A stretch of DNA of 64,000 nucleotides from Muribaculaceae bacterium (GTDB taxonomy: Bacteria > Bacillota > Clostridia > Lachnospirales > Lachnospiraceae), in NCBI GenBank assembly GCA_023666425.1, contig JAMPCA010000002.1, positions 62,001-126,000 on the forward strand, read 5' to 3'. The notes below the pieces were generated by a model. That model searched no databases. It saw only the letters and a program-made list of their open reading frames with translations, and was not told the DNA's origin. Made by a program: the position numbers and the translations under genes. Positions 1-9,045 of the stretch are shown one piece after another. Numbering within the stretch: position 1 is the stretch's first letter; each line of letters opens with the position of its first letter.

Positions 1-246
1 ATCCGATTCTGCTTTGCCATACAAAAGACGGCCGCTGTCCCCATCTATCAGGGCGCAGGATTTTGCGTAGAGTTCATTTTCAGAAAGCCCGGCCGCCTCC
101 CCTTTCTCTTCACTCTGTTTTTTCTCCTCCATAAGAATGCCTGCCGGCATTGCTGAACATTCCATGCCGCGCAGAATGAGAAAGAAGCTCAGCGACATGC
201 ACAGGACTTTTTTCCGTATATCGAAGAAACGCTTTGTTTTTTCCAT
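1..246 (-). CDS. D-alanyl-D-alanine carboxypeptidase (peptidase S11), N-terminal part, cut by window edge
   Basis: Only the first 82 codons are inside the window. They begin ATG at 246 and read through a hydrophobic stretch around residues 14-32 that looks like a signal peptide. The segment CALIDGDSGRLLYGK near residues 64-78 is the usual opening of the penicillin-binding S11 domain. The catalytic SxxK motif would lie beyond the window. Enzymes of this family trim the terminal D-Ala from peptidoglycan stem peptides outside the membrane. The gene follows scpA-scpB with a 66-bp gap, an arrangement common in clostridia, where it is usually called dacF. The family call is fairly firm; the exact paralogue is not. 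Confidence 0.75.
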   Translation of the reverse strand, partial: MEKTKRFFDIRKKVLCMSLSFFLILRGMECSAMPAGILMEEKKQSEEKGEAAGLSENELYAKSCALIDGDSGRLLYGKAESD

Positions 247-312
247 AAAAAATAACCATATACATTCCTTGATAAATGTATATGATTATTTAAAAAAATT
301 CAGAACTGTTCG

Positions 313-882
313 TCACACCTCCAGCGCGACCTTCATCTCCTCCTCGGCCTCCTGCTTAAACTCCTCGAGCTGCACCGGGCTCAGCACCGGAAGCTCCTCC
401 AGATCATGCACGCCAAAGCTGCGCAGAAACTCCTCCGTCGTACCGAAAAGAAGCGGCCTTCCCGGCGCGTCCAGCCGTCCCAGCTCACACACCAGATTGT
501 ATTCCACCAGCTTGCTCACCGCATGATCCGAGGACACCCCGCGGATCTTCTCAATCTCCTGCTTTGTGACCGGCTGTTTGTAAGCAATGATAGATAAAGT
601 CTCGAGAAGCACATCGGTAAGCACCCGGCGCTTGGGCTGTTTGGCAATGCGTATCAGATACTCATACATCTCCGTGCGGGTACACATCTGGTAGGCGCCG
701 TCCAGCTCCATAATGGCAACGCCGCGCCCTGCCCGGTTCCACTCCTCCATCATCTCCTCGATGATTCCCCGGGTCTGATTCTTATCCAGTTCAATGACAT
801 TGGCAATTTTTTCGAGCTCCACCGACTCTCCCATGGTAAAAAGAATCGCCTCGATAATCGCCTTATAATTTTTTTCTTCCAT
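313..882 (-). CDS. scpB: Segregation and condensation protein B
   Basis: A 189-residue protein, the normal length for ScpB, made of two winged-helix units. The stretch LSIIAYKQPVTKQEIEKIRG, around residues 95-115, is a family hallmark. ScpB binds ScpA, and both bind the SMC ATPase in the complex that compacts and separates newly replicated chromosomes. It starts two bases after the scpA stop codon, so the two are co-transcribed and probably translationally coupled. The acidic C-terminus (EEFKQEAEEEM) is ordinary for the family. Confidence 0.95.
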   Translation of the reverse strand: MEEKNYKAIIEAILFTMGESVELEKIANVIELDKNQTRGIIEEMMEEWNRAGRGVAIMELDGAYQMCTRTEMYEYLIRIAKQPKRRVLTDVLLETLSIIAYKQPVTKQEIEKIRGVSSDHAVSKLVEYNLVCELGRLDAPGRPLLFGTTEEFLRSFGVHDLEELPVLSPVQLEEFKQEAEEEMKVALEV

Positions 883-884
883 AC

Positions 885-1634
885 TTATGCGGCTATCCTT
901 GAATCAATCTCAATATCGTCAAAGATGTGCTCCTGCGAAATAAAAAGCTTGCCCATCTTCATAAGCTCCAAAATCGCGAGAAATGTCACAATAATTTCCA
1001 CCTTGCCGGACTGCTCTTCCAAAAGACTCCGGAAGCTGAAATGCTCATGCTCTGTGGCGTAGCACTCCAGCTCCGCCATCTTGTCCTCCAGCGACACCTC
1101 CTCCTTCTCGATCCTGCCAAACTTCGAACGGAGGGGATCAATCTTGTCCTTCTGCTTCTTCATAATGCTCTTAAATATATAATTGAGCTTCGCCAGCGTC
1201 ACATCCGAGACCAGCTCCTCGATATTGACCGGCTCCTCGTATGCCAGAACCTCCTCCGGGATCGTCGGCTCCTTGAACATGACGCGCTGGGCGTCAATCT
1301 GACGGTCCTTGAGCTCATAGGCCATACACTTATACATCTTGTACTCCAAAAGCTGTTGTACCAGCTCCGCTCTCGGATCCTCTTCCTCTTCCCCGGATTC
1401 AGGATTGGAGGGAAGCAGCATCCTGGACTTAATGTCGATCAGAGTGGCCGCCATCACCAGAAACTCGCTGAGCACATCTAAGTCCTGCCGCTTCATTTCT
1501 GCAATGTACTCCATGTACTGGGCGGTAATCTCCACAATGGGGATATCGTATATATTCACCTTGTTTTTGTCCAGAAGGTGCAAAAGCAGATCCAACGGCC
1601 CTTCGAACACCTGAAGCTTTACACTCAATTCCAT
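885..1634 (-). CDS. scpA: Segregation and condensation protein A
   Basis: A 249-residue kleisin subunit of the SMC-ScpAB condensin. The N-terminus reads MELSVKLQVFEGPLDLLLHL, the family signature that contacts the SMC neck. The C-terminal winged helix (residues about 190-245) includes TFLAILELMKMGK. The reading frame stays open upstream to 1898, but that extension is Cys/Gly-rich and unlike the family. The ATG at 1634 has AAGGAG six bases before it, so I place the start there. The downstream gene is scpB. Confidence 0.93.
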   Translation of the reverse strand: MELSVKLQVFEGPLDLLLHLLDKNKVNIYDIPIVEITAQYMEYIAEMKRQDLDVLSEFLVMAATLIDIKSRMLLPSNPESGEEEEDPRAELVQQLLEYKMYKCMAYELKDRQIDAQRVMFKEPTIPEEVLAYEEPVNIEELVSDVTLAKLNYIFKSIMKKQKDKIDPLRSKFGRIEKEEVSLEDKMAELECYATEHEHFSFRSLLEEQSGKVEIIVTFLAILELMKMGKLFISQEHIFDDIEIDSRIAA

Positions 1635-1732
1635 AGCCTGCTCCTTCATATACCGGCATTTCCTACACACTTTCTGTATCATAACATGATATAGTGGGAA
1701 ATGCAAGCACAAATAACAAGATTTAGTGTTTC

Positions 1733-3292
1733 TTAGAGTAAAGGCGCCAGAAGGTTCAGTACGCCGAAGAACTGGCGCATAATAAAAAGACGTTTCCCGG
1801 CCTCCTCCGCCGTCACCTCCCGGCTCACCTCCATGGCGGCAAGAATATCGGCCTTTACCTGCGGCACCGCACTTGTCCGGTACATAAAAACACCGCATTC
1901 AAAGTGCAGGCAGAGACTCCGGTAATCCAGGTTAATGGTTCCGACAACCGCATACAGATCGTCCACTACAAAACATTTGGAGTGCAGAAAGCCCGGTGTA
2001 TATTTGTATATGTTTACCCCGCCCTGGATCAGGGCGGAAAAATTCGACTGCGTGAGCATATACACCAGCTTCTTGTCCGGGATTCCGGGCACAAGGATGC
2101 GCACATCCACCCCTGACTTTGCTGCATTGATGAGTGCCGTCGTCATCTCTGTGTCAAGAATCAGATAGGGCGTAAAGACATACACATATTTTTTTGCATG
2201 GTTGATCAGGTTCAGATATACATTTTCCCCCACATACTCGTAATCCATCGGGGAATCACTGTAGGGCTGGACAAAGCCAGCAGATGAAAGGGAGTGGGCT
2301 GCCTGCCCTGCGGTATGTGCCTGCGCCCCGGATCTTCTGTACCTGTCGTAGTTCTCCTCCCCGCAGCCCGTAACATAGCTCCACATCTCCAAAAACATAG
2401 TGGTAAAACTCCACACGCACGCGCCGGTCACACGCAGACCCGCATCCTTCCAATAGCCGAAACGGGTCTTTTCGTTGATATACTCATCCGCCAGATTAAA
2501 GCCTCCCGTATATGCCACCCGTCCGTCCACGACCGCGATCTTTCTGTGATCCCGGTTATTCATAACCACGGACATGACCGGACGGAAGGGATTAAAGCAG
2601 GCGCACTCGATTCCCTTTTCCTTAAGAATCCGGTCAAACTTTGGCGGCAGGGTCTGAATACAGCCCACATCATCATAGATGAGGCGCACAAGCACCCCGC
2701 TTTTTACCTTTTCCTCCAAAATCCCGAGCACAGAGTCAAACATTTTCCCGGGCTCGATGATAAAATACTCAAGAAAAATAAAGCGCTCCGCGCTTCTTAA
2801 ATCCTCTAAAAGCCTGGGAAATACCGCCTCCCCGCTGGGAAAATACTCTGTCTCCTTCTCATAATACAGGGGATAGCCCGCATACTCTGTAATGTAGGCC
2901 GACTGCTTTCCTGCATAAAAATCCTCCTGATACAGCGCATCCTTAACAGCCGGATTCTCCCTGCGCAGGGGAAGAAACGCCTGTGCAACCCTCTCCATTT
3001 TTTTGCGCGCGCCTTTCGTCAGCTCCGGGCGGCCAAACAGATAGTAGGCCGGAATCCCGAAAACCGGGAGAAGTAATATCAAAAAAATCCAGGAGAGCTT
3101 GTAGGAGGTGCGGATCCCTTTATTGGCAATGTGCAGACACAATATCACTGCAAAAATCTCAAAGATAATATTGACGAAGGAATTGGCCGCCGTTGCGTTA
3201 TACACTATATATACCAGCCAGAAAAACTGCAGACAGATAATCAGTATCCCCAGCGGAAGTTTTCCAAAAATTTTATTTGCAAAGCGTTTCAT
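1733..3292 (-). CDS. cls: Cardiolipin synthase (phospholipase D family)
   Basis: This 519-residue membrane enzyme condenses two phosphatidylglycerols into cardiolipin. The first 90 residues carry two or three hydrophobic segments, as in ClsA-type enzymes. They are followed by two phospholipase D HKD motifs: HRKIAVVDG at about residue 249 and HSKCFVVDD at about residue 437, each followed by the usual GG/G-T-x-N-x-D segment. Length and layout match Firmicutes Cls. It is in the same orientation as scpA, about 100 bp upstream of it, and may be a separate transcription unit. Confidence 0.92.
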   Translation of the reverse strand: MKRFANKIFGKLPLGILIICLQFFWLVYIVYNATAANSFVNIIFEIFAVILCLHIANKGIRTSYKLSWIFLILLLPVFGIPAYYLFGRPELTKGARKKMERVAQAFLPLRRENPAVKDALYQEDFYAGKQSAYITEYAGYPLYYEKETEYFPSGEAVFPRLLEDLRSAERFIFLEYFIIEPGKMFDSVLGILEEKVKSGVLVRLIYDDVGCIQTLPPKFDRILKEKGIECACFNPFRPVMSVVMNNRDHRKIAVVDGRVAYTGGFNLADEYINEKTRFGYWKDAGLRVTGACVWSFTTMFLEMWSYVTGCGEENYDRYRRSGAQAHTAGQAAHSLSSAGFVQPYSDSPMDYEYVGENVYLNLINHAKKYVYVFTPYLILDTEMTTALINAAKSGVDVRILVPGIPDKKLVYMLTQSNFSALIQGGVNIYKYTPGFLHSKCFVVDDLYAVVGTINLDYRSLCLHFECGVFMYRTSAVPQVKADILAAMEVSREVTAEEAGKRLFIMRQFFGVLNLLAPLL

Positions 3293-3329
3293 CCGTATCC
3301 ACCCCGTATCTATTGTTCCAATGGATATT

Positions 3330-4220
3330 TTATATCAATTTCATCAAATTATCAACCTGCAGAATGCCCCAGCCGCTCTCCCTCCACTCCTGCTCTCTGG
3401 TGGACTCGTAGAGCAAAAGCTTTAGCTGCTCGGGACGAAGTCTGGGATTCTTCTGGAGGGCAAGCGCAAGCGCGCCGCTCACCACCGGGGTCGCCATGGA
3501 GGTACCGCTTTTTTTCACATACCTTCTGCCCTGATTGCCGAGGCTTAAAATATTCGTGCCGGGGGCAAAGATTTCAGGCTTTACGATGCAGCAGCCCGTA
3601 GGCCCTTTGCCGCTGTAGCCCCTGGGCATATTCCTGCCGCCCAGCTCGTCGTCGCTGGCTCCCACCGTGATTACCTTCCGGGAGATTCCCGGCACCGTGA
3701 CGCTTCCATCCCGCGGGCCATTATTCCCCGCCGCTGTGACGACAGCCACATTTTCATCCCATAGTGCCTCTAACGCCTCCATAATCTGAATCTGCTCCCC
3801 GTCGTCTGCGCCGGGAAGAAATCCCACTGAAAAATTGACGATGCGTATCCGGTATCTGTTTCTGTTTTCCCGCACCCACTTAAGCGCATGTAATACCCGC
3901 TCGGTCTTGCCGTTTCCTGCAGCGTCCAATACCCGGAGCACCACCAGCTCCGCGCCGGGAGCCATTCCCTGCAGCAGCCCTCTGCTGCTTCTGCCGCTCG
4001 CGCACAGGATTCCCGCCACATGCGTTCCGTGCCCGTTTGGATCTGCAGTAAATTGTTTTCCATCGCTGTCCTCTACAAAATCATGGAAGGCCGCGATGCG
4101 CCCGGCCAGATCGGGATGGGCGTACACACCCGTGTCGAGCACGGCGATGCGCACGCCTCTCCCGCTATACCCCTGCCGGTACACCTCCTCTGCCTGCACC
4201 AGTTTTCTTACTCGGTTCAT
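3330..4220 (-). CDS. Subtilisin-like serine protease (S8), probably intracellular
   Basis: A 296-residue subtilase with a complete catalytic triad: Asp29 in VLDTGV, His64 in NGHGTHVAG and Ser241 in GTSMATP. The oxyanion Asn lies in AAGNNGP near residue 166. There is no signal peptide and no propeptide, and the catalytic domain begins about 20 residues from the N-terminus, so it resembles intracellular subtilisins. The frame is open to 4310, but the ATG at 4220 has AGGAG six bases upstream and starts just before the conserved domain. Substrate is unknown; intracellular relatives degrade bulk protein in stationary phase. Confidence 0.88.
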   Translation of the reverse strand: MNRVRKLVQAEEVYRQGYSGRGVRIAVLDTGVYAHPDLAGRIAAFHDFVEDSDGKQFTADPNGHGTHVAGILCASGRSSRGLLQGMAPGAELVVLRVLDAAGNGKTERVLHALKWVRENRNRYRIRIVNFSVGFLPGADDGEQIQIMEALEALWDENVAVVTAAGNNGPRDGSVTVPGISRKVITVGASDDELGGRNMPRGYSGKGPTGCCIVKPEIFAPGTNILSLGNQGRRYVKKSGTSMATPVVSGALALALQKNPRLRPEQLKLLLYESTREQEWRESGWGILQVDNLMKLI

Positions 4221-4321
4221 GGCTGCTCCTGCACAGCTTCTTACTTCTATGATATGGCGCAGACAGCCGGAGGGTGCAAAGAAGACCCGGCATACGCCGG
4301 ATCTTCCCATTCATTTTATGA

Positions 4322-6418
4322 TTATCTGTCACCTGCAGGCACATCCTTGATGGAGAAGCTGATTCTTCCCATCTTGTCCTTTCCAAGACAGATGACCGTT
4401 ACCTCATCGCCCAGCGTGAGCACATCCTCTACGCGGTTGATTCGCTCCCTTGCAATCTTGGAAATGTGAACCATTCCCTCCTTGCCCGGCGCGAACTCTA
4501 TGAATGCACCGAACTCCTTGATGCTGACCACTGTACCGGTAAAGAGCTGACCCGCCTCGAAATCCATGGTGATGATGTCAATCATGCGAATGGCCTCCGC
4601 AATCATCTCCTTGTCTGTACCGCACACAGATACCGCACCGTCGTCAGTAATATCAATCTTTACACCGGTTCTTGCAATAATCTCATTGATGGTCTTGCCC
4701 TTCTGTCCCACGACATCGCCAATCTTGGCCGGGTCAATCATAATCTGCTCAATCTTCGGCGCCCACTTGCTGACTTCCTTTCTGGGCTCTGCGATCGCCT
4801 TGCTCATAACCTCGTCCATAATGTAGAGTCTGGCCTCTCTCGTGCGGGCGATTGCCTCCTCCACGATGGGACGGGTAAGGCCGTGGATCTTGATATCCAT
4901 CTGAATCGCGGTGATACCGTCATGCGTTCCGGTCACCTTGAAATCCATATCCCCGAAGAAATCTTCAAGTCCCTGAATATCGGTAAGTACAATGTAATCA
5001 TCATCGGTATCTCCGGTCACCAGACCGCAGGAAATACCTGCGACCATCTTCCTGATCGGCACGCCCGCAGCCATCAGGGACATGCAGGAAGCACAAGTCG
5101 ATGCCATGGAGGTAGAACCGTTGGACTCAAAAGTCTCCGATACGGCGCGAATCGCGTATGGGAACTCCTCCACCGGGGGAAGCACCGGAACCAGCGCGCG
5201 CTCCGCCAAAGCTCCATGTCCAATCTCCCGGCGTCCCGGCCCGCGGCTGGGCTTCGTCTCTCCCACGGAGTAGGAGGGGAAATTGTACTGATGCATATAA
5301 CGCTTTGTCGTAATATTCTCGTCCAGGCCGTCAATCTTTTGTACCTCAGACAAGGGGGCAAGCGTGACCACATCACAGATCTGTGTCTGGCCTCTGGTAA
5401 ACATTGCAGAACCATGCACTCTCGGAATCAGGTCGATCTCTGCCGAAAGCGGTCGAATCTGGTCGATGGCACGGCCGTCGGGACGCTTGTGATCTTTCAG
5501 AATCATCTTGCGTACAGTCTTTTTCTGGTACTGGTAAACGGCCTCGTCCAGCAGGGCAAGCCACTCTTCATTGTCCGCGAAAGCCTCTGCAAGCTTCTCT
5601 GTAATATTGCGGATATTTTCCTCTCTCTGCTGCTTTTCGTCGGTAAATACGGCCTCCTCCATCTGCACGGGAGTGACAATCTCACGGATAGCCGCAAACA
5701 TCTCCTCCGGGATTGCACAGCTCTCATAGGAGTGCTTCGGCTTTCCCATCTCCTCACGAATCTGATTGATAAAGGCGATGATCGTCTGGTTGATCTCATG
5801 GCACTTGTAGATGGCTTCCAGCATCTTTGCCTCCGGGATCTCGTTGGCTCCTGCCTCGATCATAATCACCTTTTCAGCGGTGGATGCGACAGTCAGCTCC
5901 AGATCTCCCTCATCCCACACCTGCTGGGAGGGATTCACAATGAACTCCCCGTCCACCATACCCATCTGGGTCATGGCGCAGGGACCGTCAAAGGGAATGT
6001 CTGAAATCGTGGTCGCAAGCGCCGAACCGATCATGGCTACCAGCTCCGGACGGCACTCCGGGTCAACGGACATCACCAGATTGTTTAAAGTCACATCATT
6101 CCGGTAATCCTTCGGAAACAGCGGCCGCATCGGACGGTCGATGACTCTGGCGGTGAGAACCGAATTCTCAGACGCCTTGCCCTCGCGCTTATTAAAACCT
6201 CCCGGAATTTTTCCTACGGCATACATTTTCTCCTCGAACTCCACACTGAGCGGGAAAAAGTCAATCCCCTCCCTCGGCTTGTCCGACGCCGTAGCAGTAG
6301 ATAACACGGTGGTATCGCCGTAATGCATTAGCGCAGCACCGTTCGCCTGCGCGCAGACTCTCCCGATATCCACCGTAAGAGTTCTGCCGCCAAGCTCCAT
6401 TGAATAACTTTTGTACAT
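4322..6418 (-). CDS. pnp: Polyribonucleotide nucleotidyltransferase (PNPase)
   Basis: A 698-residue 3'-5' phosphorolytic exoribonuclease of the RNA degradation machinery. It has two RNase PH domains (the second contains RGQTQICDVVTLAP and GDTDDDYIVLTDIQGLEDF), a KH domain with IGDVVGQKGKTINEI near residue 575, and a C-terminal S1 domain with GTVVSIKEFGAFIEF near residue 634. Length matches other Firmicutes PNPases. It lies directly downstream of rpsO, the arrangement seen across bacteria, with a hairpin terminator-like structure between the two. Confidence 0.98.
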   Translation of the reverse strand: MYKSYSMELGGRTLTVDIGRVCAQANGAALMHYGDTTVLSTATASDKPREGIDFFPLSVEFEEKMYAVGKIPGGFNKREGKASENSVLTARVIDRPMRPLFPKDYRNDVTLNNLVMSVDPECRPELVAMIGSALATTISDIPFDGPCAMTQMGMVDGEFIVNPSQQVWDEGDLELTVASTAEKVIMIEAGANEIPEAKMLEAIYKCHEINQTIIAFINQIREEMGKPKHSYESCAIPEEMFAAIREIVTPVQMEEAVFTDEKQQREENIRNITEKLAEAFADNEEWLALLDEAVYQYQKKTVRKMILKDHKRPDGRAIDQIRPLSAEIDLIPRVHGSAMFTRGQTQICDVVTLAPLSEVQKIDGLDENITTKRYMHQYNFPSYSVGETKPSRGPGRREIGHGALAERALVPVLPPVEEFPYAIRAVSETFESNGSTSMASTCASCMSLMAAGVPIRKMVAGISCGLVTGDTDDDYIVLTDIQGLEDFFGDMDFKVTGTHDGITAIQMDIKIHGLTRPIVEEAIARTREARLYIMDEVMSKAIAEPRKEVSKWAPKIEQIMIDPAKIGDVVGQKGKTINEIIARTGVKIDITDDGAVSVCGTDKEMIAEAIRMIDIITMDFEAGQLFTGTVVSIKEFGAFIEFAPGKEGMVHISKIARERINRVEDVLTLGDEVTVICLGKDKMGRISFSIKDVPAGDR

Positions 6419-6450
6419 GCTTTCTCTCCTTTATTGATTCAAACCAAAAT

Positions 6451-6481
6451 AAGAGCGGAATGAAAAAACCACCCCGCTCTT
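6451..6481 (-). terminator. Hairpin between rpsO and pnp
   Basis: On the minus strand AGAGCGG pairs with CCGCTCT around a 15-base loop, followed by TATTTT. It sits just after the rpsO stop codon and 35 bases before pnp. It probably acts as a partial terminator or processing site, since pnp has no separate promoter that I could find. Confidence 0.6.
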
Positions 6482-6487
6482 TTACAA

Positions 6488-6754
6488 TTACTTTCTGAGA
6501 CCTAAACGCTCAATTAAAGAACGATATCTCTCAATATCGATTTTCTTTAAGTAAGACAATAATCCGCGTCTCTGACCAATCATCTTAAGCATACCTCTTC
6601 TGGAATGATGATCCTTCGGATTCACCTTCAGATGCTCTGTGAGCTCCTGAATCCTTGCGGTCAGTACAGCAACCTGAACCTCCGGCGAACCGGTGTCGTT
6701 CGGCGTCCTGCCATACTCTTTGATAATTGCCTGCTTCTTTTCCTTCGCGATCAT
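6488..6754 (-). CDS. rpsO: 30S ribosomal protein S15
   Basis: An 88-residue protein, exactly the usual S15 length. It has the conserved [21 protein letters not shown] near residues 14-34, the DHHSRRGM motif and the YLKKID.ERY C-terminus. S15 binds 16S rRNA early in small-subunit assembly. The ATG at 6754 follows GGAGG with normal spacing; the longer open frame to 6817 is leader sequence. A sigma-A promoter lies about 90 bp upstream. Confidence 0.98.
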   Translation of the reverse strand: MIAKEKKQAIIKEYGRTPNDTGSPEVQVAVLTARIQELTEHLKVNPKDHHSRRGMLKMIGQRRGLLSYLKKIDIERYRSLIERLGLRK

Positions 6755-6840
6755 TTGAAAATCCTCCTTCATATTTTTGTGCCCAGTACTCAGCGAAAGG
6801 TCGGAGCGTCCTTTCACCGGGAATTAGGCTGAATCATACT
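6755..6840 (-). promoter_or_regulatory. rpsO leader with imperfect hairpin
   Basis: The roughly 85-nt leader between the rpsO promoter and its ATG can fold locally: CCCGGTGAAAGG pairs imperfectly with CCTTTCGCTGAGTACTGGG. S15 represses its own translation through such leaders in several bacteria. Autoregulation here is inferred from position and fold, not from a recognised Rfam consensus. Confidence 0.35.
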
Positions 6841-6845
6841 GAAAT

Positions 6846-6874
6846 AATATAGCACAGTCCGCGTGCATTGTAAA
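6846..6874 (-). promoter_or_regulatory. Sigma-A promoter for rpsO-pnp
   Basis: On the minus strand a TTTACA -35 box (6869-6874) is followed by exactly 17 bases and a TATATT -10 box (6846-6851). Confidence 0.75.
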
Positions 6875-6895
6875 CTATTATTTTCCAATTTGTGA

Positions 6896-8029
6896 CTATG
6901 GCAGATAGCTTACGACACATACCGGCGTGCGGTAATATGCATTGGACACCTTGATTCCGGTGCGCGCATTGCTGGCATGTACGATTTGTCCATTGCCGAT
7001 ATAGATGCCCACATGTCCGATGCTGCCGCCGTTTCCGTAGAAGAACAGATCTCCCGGTCTGGCCGCGCTGGCGCTGATCCTTGTCCCATAGGCCGGCTGG
7101 GAGCCGGAGTGATGGGGCAGGCCGATGCCATAGTGGGCATATACCTGCATGGTAAAGCCGGAACAGTCCACACCGTTTGTCAGACTGGTTCCTCCCCACA
7201 CATAGCGGTTGCCGACAAACTGGAGGGCATACTGCACTAATGATACACGGATATCGGACACGCCGTCCCCGTATTTTATCTCGGTGATCGTATTCGCGGT
7301 CGGAAGCTTCTCTGAAAGCTCCACATACTCACCGGAGACATAGCCTGTCTGGTCGTCCACCTCGACCTGATACCAGTCTCCTTCATAATCCTTCACGACA
7401 AGATCCTCTCCCTCGCCGACCAGCGCCAGCGTTGCGGAATCCGTGGTGGCTTCCTTGCGGACTCTTAAGGTGGTCGTCTGTACAGTAGCTACTGTCTTGA
7501 CCTCCTCCCTCGCAATGCGAAGCGCCTCCTCACCCGTCAGCAGATACTCGGCCTTGACATAGCCCTTCACCCTGCCGGATTCAATCTTTGCCCAGCCATC
7601 CTCTGTCTCTATAATCTCACAGACGTCGCGGTTGGTCATTTTTCCAACGACCTCACTGTCTGTCGTCGCCCCCTTGCGGACATTTAAAGCGCCCTCCACG
7701 GAAGCCGCTCCCAGATTCGTATAGCTTGCGATGACACTGTCGCCATCCGCTGTGGCAACAGCCTGTCCAACCTTGTCAAGCCCCGTATCCACGACCGCCA
7801 CAGACGCCGTGTCAGTCAGCGCATCCGAAACGCCTGCCGTCACATGCAGCGATTCCATATTCTCTACGCAGAGCGCCGATGCAATCCCCGCCAGCGGGCT
7901 GTTCTGCGACTGACTCTCCGTCGGCAGCTCCTGCTCCTTATCTCCTGCAAATGCCGCCACAGACGACATCATTACCGCAAATATCAAAATTCCGCCTACA
8001 CGCATTTTCATCTGCTTGTGAGATCCCAT
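6896..8029 (-). CDS. Secreted NlpC/P60 peptidoglycan hydrolase with two SH3 domains
   Basis: A 377-residue exported protein. An N-terminal signal peptide (hydrophobic about residues 12-28) is followed by a Ser/Thr-rich linker. Two bacterial SH3 domains come next, containing GALNVRKGATTDSEVV and TLRVRKEATTDSATL. The C-terminal NlpC/P60 peptidase has catalytic Cys289 in GVDCSGF and His339 in GHVGIY. Such enzymes cut the gamma-D-Glu to diamino-acid bond in stem peptides. The SH3 domains probably bind the wall. It is transcribed alone from its own promoter, whose -35 box overlaps the ribF stop codon. Confidence 0.93.
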   Translation of the reverse strand: MGSHKQMKMRVGGILIFAVMMSSVAAFAGDKEQELPTESQSQNSPLAGIASALCVENMESLHVTAGVSDALTDTASVAVVDTGLDKVGQAVATADGDSVIASYTNLGAASVEGALNVRKGATTDSEVVGKMTNRDVCEIIETEDGWAKIESGRVKGYVKAEYLLTGEEALRIAREEVKTVATVQTTTLRVRKEATTDSATLALVGEGEDLVVKDYEGDWYQVEVDDQTGYVSGEYVELSEKLPTANTITEIKYGDGVSDIRVSLVQYALQFVGNRYVWGGTSLTNGVDCSGFTMQVYAHYGIGLPHHSGSQPAYGTRISASAARPGDLFFYGNGGSIGHVGIYIGNGQIVHASNARTGIKVSNAYYRTPVCVVSYLP

Positions 8030-8079
8030 AAAAATCCGCTTCCTTCCTCGATCCTGCCAAACCTCTTACAACGTCTCTA

Positions 8080-8108
8080 AGTATAGCAACCGGTTATTAC
8101 ATTGTCAA
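8080..8108 (-). promoter_or_regulatory. Sigma-A promoter for the NlpC/P60 gene
   Basis: TTGACA (8103-8108, minus strand), a 17-base spacer and TATACT (8080-8085), about 50 bases before the ATG at 8029. This is close to consensus and overlaps the end of ribF. Confidence 0.85.
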
Positions 8109-9040
8109 CCATTTTTTGTAATATTTTTGTAATATTTTATTGTATAAGCAATATCCTGTTCCATCTGCGCCCGCAGAGTCTCTACAGACGCAAACTTCTT
8201 TTCCGGACGGATAAACTGCAAAAAATCCACTGTGAGACAACGGTCGTACAGATTTTCCCCCATACCGATTATATGCGTCTCCACACCGATTTTTCCGCTG
8301 TCTGCCACGGTCGGCTTACAGCCCACATTGGTGACGCCCATCAGCGTCTCCTCCCCCACATGTACTGCGCTCACATACACGCCGTTTGGGGGAAGCAGCT
8401 TTTCCGGCGGAAATTCCATGTTGATGGTCGGAATCCCGATCGTCCGCCCGAAATGATTGCCGTGAACCACCGTACTCTGTACGAAAAAGTGATATCCTAA
8501 AAGCTGGTTTGCCCTCGCGATGCGGCCTGCCAGAAGCTCCTCCCTCACGAAGGTGCTGCTGATATCCCGGCCGTCCTCCTGCATTTTTTCCACCACCACC
8601 ACCTCGTAGCCGAAGTGGTCTGCATACTCCATGAGGACATGATAATCCCCGGCTCTGTTGTGGCCAAAATGAAAATCGCGACCCACCACAATCACCCGGG
8701 CACAAAATGCTTCCACAAGCCAGCGGATAAAAGCCTCCGGCTCCATCCGCATAATCTCCGGAGTGAAAGGACACTCAAAGAGATAGTCCACGCCTGTTTT
8801 TTCAAAAATCAGACGTTTTTCTTCGTTTGTGGTGAGCACTCTTGCCTCCGTCTCATACACCTGCCGCCTCGGCGGGATATCGAAGGTAAAAACCACGGTT
8901 TTGCAGGCTCTTTTTTTACCCTCTGCAAAAAGCGTTTTCATTAACAGCTCATGTCCCCGGTGAAGTCCGTCAAACTTGCCAAGGGTAATGGCCGTAGGTA
9001 CGTCTGTTTTGTATTCCAAATTATCTCTGATATATTCCAT
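8105..9040 (-). CDS. ribF: Bifunctional riboflavin kinase/FAD synthetase
   Basis: A 311-residue enzyme that phosphorylates riboflavin to FMN and adenylates FMN to FAD. The N-terminal nucleotidyltransferase has GKFDGLHRGHELL (HxGH type) near residues 22-34. The C-terminal flavokinase has GRTIGIPTINMEF and the NGVYVSAVHVGEE region. It is the last gene of the rimP-nusA operon, five bases after truB. Its position inside that operon argues against FMN riboswitch control, and none is seen upstream. Confidence 0.96.
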   Translation of the reverse strand: MEYIRDNLEYKTDVPTAITLGKFDGLHRGHELLMKTLFAEGKKRACKTVVFTFDIPPRRQVYETEARVLTTNEEKRLIFEKTGVDYLFECPFTPEIMRMEPEAFIRWLVEAFCARVIVVGRDFHFGHNRAGDYHVLMEYADHFGYEVVVVEKMQEDGRDISSTFVREELLAGRIARANQLLGYHFFVQSTVVHGNHFGRTIGIPTINMEFPPEKLLPPNGVYVSAVHVGEETLMGVTNVGCKPTVADSGKIGVETHIIGMGENLYDRCLTVDFLQFIRPEKKFASVETLRAQMEQDIAYTIKYYKNITKNG

Positions 9041-9045
9041 GCTCT

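Noticed and set aside
1635-1898. N-terminal extension of ScpA
   Set aside because: Sequence is unlike the family and the downstream ATG has a good ribosome binding site.
4466-6004. Long open frame of 512 codons on the plus strand opposite pnp
   Set aside because: It is entirely antisense to a strongly conserved PNPase and its composition (His/Leu-rich) is typical of a shadow frame.
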